Source: Actinomycetes bacterium (GTDB lineage: Bacteria > Actinomycetota > Acidimicrobiia > Acidimicrobiales > SZUA-35). From it: a stretch of DNA of 14,782 bases. The position numbers were made by a program, and so were the translations under genes. Below the pieces are notes generated by a model that was given only the letters and a program-made list of their open reading frames with translations, made no database searches and was not told the origin of the DNA. The stretch is taken from contig JAAETV010000459.1 of NCBI GenBank assembly GCA_024227975.1, forward strand, positions 1-14,782, in the 5' to 3' direction. Shown here piece after piece: positions 13,139 through 14,782 of the stretch; position 1 is the first letter of the stretch; every line of letters starts with the position of its first letter.

Positions 13139-14704
13139 TCAGCTCTGAGGGGTGGTCGACCCGCTCGTCCCACCGGCCTGGCTATCGGGGGCGGGAGCGG
13201 GCACAGGATTGGGGGCAGGAGGTGGGGGTTGGTAGCCACTGGGAATGGGACCTCGCCCGGGAGCCCCAGGTCGGGGCCGAGGGGGACGGCGGCGCCGGTA
13301 CTCACGCCAACCTCGCCGGCCGAGCCAGACGAGAGGAACGAGGACAAGCAGGGGCAAGATCAGGAAGCCGACGCTGACCGTGAGCCCGATCCAGATGCCC
13401 TTGAGGATGTCGACGGCGGCCGAGAAGCCGTCACCGAAACCGGGATCCTCGTCCGGTTCGAAGGTGTTGAGGTCGAAGCTGACCTGGGCGCTGACTGTGG
13501 GGCCGGCTGGTTCGGAGCTGACCCCATCGGTCGGAATGGCGGTAACCCTGGTCCGCATTCGAAGATCGCGCTCGGGGTTGAGCTGGTAGGCAACGAGGGC
13601 CGTCTGGCCGGGAGCCAGCTCGTCGAGCGCTCCGAAGACGGGGATCAGCTCGCTGTCAGCATCGATCTCGAGCACAGTGTCGGTCAGGGTGATGTCGGTC
13701 AGGGTCTGATCGCCCTGGTTGAAGACCTCGAAGCAGATGGTGACATCGCTCCCGGCTTCCAGGCTGTAGCCCCCTTGGCCGGGACAGGACTCTCCGTTGT
13801 CATGGGCCTCGTAGGCCGAGATGGTGAGGTCGATGAAGTTCTCGACCCGGTCCTGGGTCAAGAGGAGGGTGATGGTGGCCAGGTCGACCCGATCCTCCAG
13901 GGTGCGGAGCTGGCCCCGCATGACCTCGAGGTTGCTCTCCCGGTCGAGGAGGAGGCGCTCGATCTCGGCGTAGTCCTCCAGTGTGGCGGCTCCTTCGAGG
14001 GCGGCTCGGAGCCGCTCGACGCCGAGCTGGGAGACCTGGATGCGGCTCTCCAGGTCGACGATGCGCTCGGTCACATCATCGGTGGTGACGGACTGGTTGC
14101 GGAGCTCACCAACGTTGCCGAGGGCTTCCAGGGCTCGGTTGAAGTCCTCGGGCAGGATCTTGAACACGAGCTCCGAGCTTGGCTCGGAACCCCCGCTGGT
14201 GTTCTGCCCGAAAACGAAGCCGCCCATCCCTTGGACGATCGAGGTGGCCTCTGCACTGGCGGCGGCGACATCGTCGACCTCGACATGGACATGGGCGGTG
14301 AAGATCAGCTTGCGACCGATATCGGCCGCCGTCGGGGTGACGGTGGCCCCACCGGCTCCCAACCGGTCTCCACCATCGCCTTCCTCGTCTGTGGCGGCAT
14401 CGCCATCGACATCGCTATCCGCGAGGTCCTCGGTCTCGGTGCGGTCTCCTACGTCAGGGGCGAAGGTGGTTGCCGTGGCGCCGTCGAAGCCTTCCTCGGT
14501 ATCCTCCGCGGCACTCACAGCGAAGTCGTCGGTGGCATCGCTGCTGGTGTCCTCTCCGGCGCTGTCGTCGTCGCTGTCATTCCCGCCGCAGGCGGCGGCC
14601 AGGAACATGAGCGCAGCCAACAGAGCCAGCAGCTTCACCAACCGGTGTCGTCGTGGTGATGCGGGTCCGGCGTCGTCGCGACGCTTCCCTCGGTTCGATC
14701 GCAT
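13139..14704 (-). CDS. DUF4349 lipoprotein with an inserted beta-sandwich-like domain
   Basis: Surface lipoprotein of 521 aa. A signal sequence (Arg/Lys-rich 1-24, core 25-37) ends at Cys39 (LAAAC), followed by a long acidic low-complexity linker (41-118). The DUF4349 region starts with RKLIFTAHVHVEVDDVAAA (131-149) and contains GGFVFGQNTSGG, VTERIVDLESRI (211-222) and a long helical pair ending at DRVDLATITLLL (271-282). An extra domain at about 305-412 (CFEVFNQGDQTLTDITLTDT, LAPGQ, Cys307/Cys324) resembles DUF11-type Ig-like repeats. A membrane helix (about 437-461) and a basic, Pro-rich cytoplasmic tail (462-521) finish it. The ATG at 14704 has GGAGGAG seven bases upstream; the frame extends to 14749 but lacks such support. 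DUF4349 has no established reaction. Confidence 0.85.
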   Translation of the reverse strand: MRSNRGKRRDDAGPASPRRHRLVKLLALLAALMFLAAACGGNDSDDDSAGEDTSSDATDDFAVSAAEDTEEGFDGATATTFAPDVGDRTETEDLADSDVDGDAATDEEGDGGDRLGAGGATVTPTAADIGRKLIFTAHVHVEVDDVAAASAEATSIVQGMGGFVFGQNTSGGSEPSSELVFKILPEDFNRALEALGNVGELRNQSVTTDDVTERIVDLESRIQVSQLGVERLRAALEGAATLEDYAEIERLLLDRESNLEVMRGQLRTLEDRVDLATITLLLTQDRVENFIDLTISAYEAHDNGESCPGQGGYSLEAGSDVTICFEVFNQGDQTLTDITLTDTVLEIDADSELIPVFGALDELAPGQTALVAYQLNPERDLRMRTRVTAIPTDGVSSEPAGPTVSAQVSFDLNTFEPDEDPGFGDGFSAAVDILKGIWIGLTVSVGFLILPLLVLVPLVWLGRRGWREYRRRRPPRPRPGAPGRGPIPSGYQPPPPAPNPVPAPAPDSQAGGTSGSTTPQS

Positions 14705-14730
14705 GTTCCCTCTCCTCCAGGATGGACCTG

Positions 14731-14753
14731 GGTGGTGGATAGTCCCCACTACC
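14731..14753 (-). promoter_or_regulatory. Inverted repeat upstream of the DUF4349 gene
   Basis: GGTGGTGG (14731-14738) and CCACTACC (14746-14753) pair over eight positions with one G-T wobble and a 7-base loop. The repeat lies 26 bases upstream of the ATG and ahead of the ribosome binding site (14712-14718). It may be an operator or a leader hairpin. The promoter cannot be placed because the window ends 29 bases further on. Confidence 0.3.
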
Positions 14754-14782
14754 TACTCGTCGGCCGCGAAACCGACCTTGGG

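Noticed and set aside
13085..14659. A 524-codon open frame on the plus strand opposite the DUF4349 gene
   Set aside because: It is the mirror of a GC-rich coding strand, has no recognisable domain, and is Gly/Val/Asp/Glu-rich as expected for a shadow frame. The minus strand has a signal peptide, the DUF4349 motifs and a good ribosome binding site.

Overview
The window is GC-rich and densely coded, with overlapping stop/start pairs, several GTG starts and genes on both strands. Gene families and style (lipobox proteins with acidic linkers, a DUF4349 lipoprotein, a possible leaderless GTG start) point to a high-GC actinobacterium. An Acidimicrobiia-like lineage is my guess, but nothing here is a decisive taxonomic marker.

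Layout, left to right. Bases 1-72 hold the last codons of a plus-strand gene that meets a convergent pair: a membrane-anchored patatin-like lipase (96-1919, minus) behind a thiolase (2061-3293, minus). A divergent control region (3294-3427) separates the thiolase from a compact plus-strand operon (3428-6794): amino-acid-type ABC lipoprotein, permease, ATPase and a GNAT acetyltransferase. These four genes are joined by 4-base overlaps or a 6-base gap. A 514-base stretch (6795-7308) follows, with two hairpins and a weak helix-turn-helix-like small reading frame. Next is a membrane-bound PAS-GGDEF-EAL cyclic-di-GMP enzyme (7309-9585, plus).

The right half is all minus strand. From 14704 leftward: a DUF4349 lipoprotein with a C-terminal membrane helix, a VOC/glyoxalase-fold protein 19 bases behind it, a TcuA-like FAD-dependent dehydrogenase with a strong ribosome binding site, and a 455-residue regulator made of two similar HTH-plus-beta halves. 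The regulator converges on the GGDEF-EAL gene.

Functional reading. The 3428-6794 operon looks like polar amino acid uptake coupled to a small-molecule or amino-acid acetyltransferase. Thiolase plus patatin suggests lipid turnover. The dehydrogenase sits without the usual tricarballylate partners, so its substrate is open. I see no CRISPR array, insertion sequence, tRNA or rRNA, and no clear defence or biosynthetic system. The most unusual items are the internally duplicated HTH regulator with a candidate autoregulatory operator, and the DUF4349 protein that carries a beta-sandwich-like insert.
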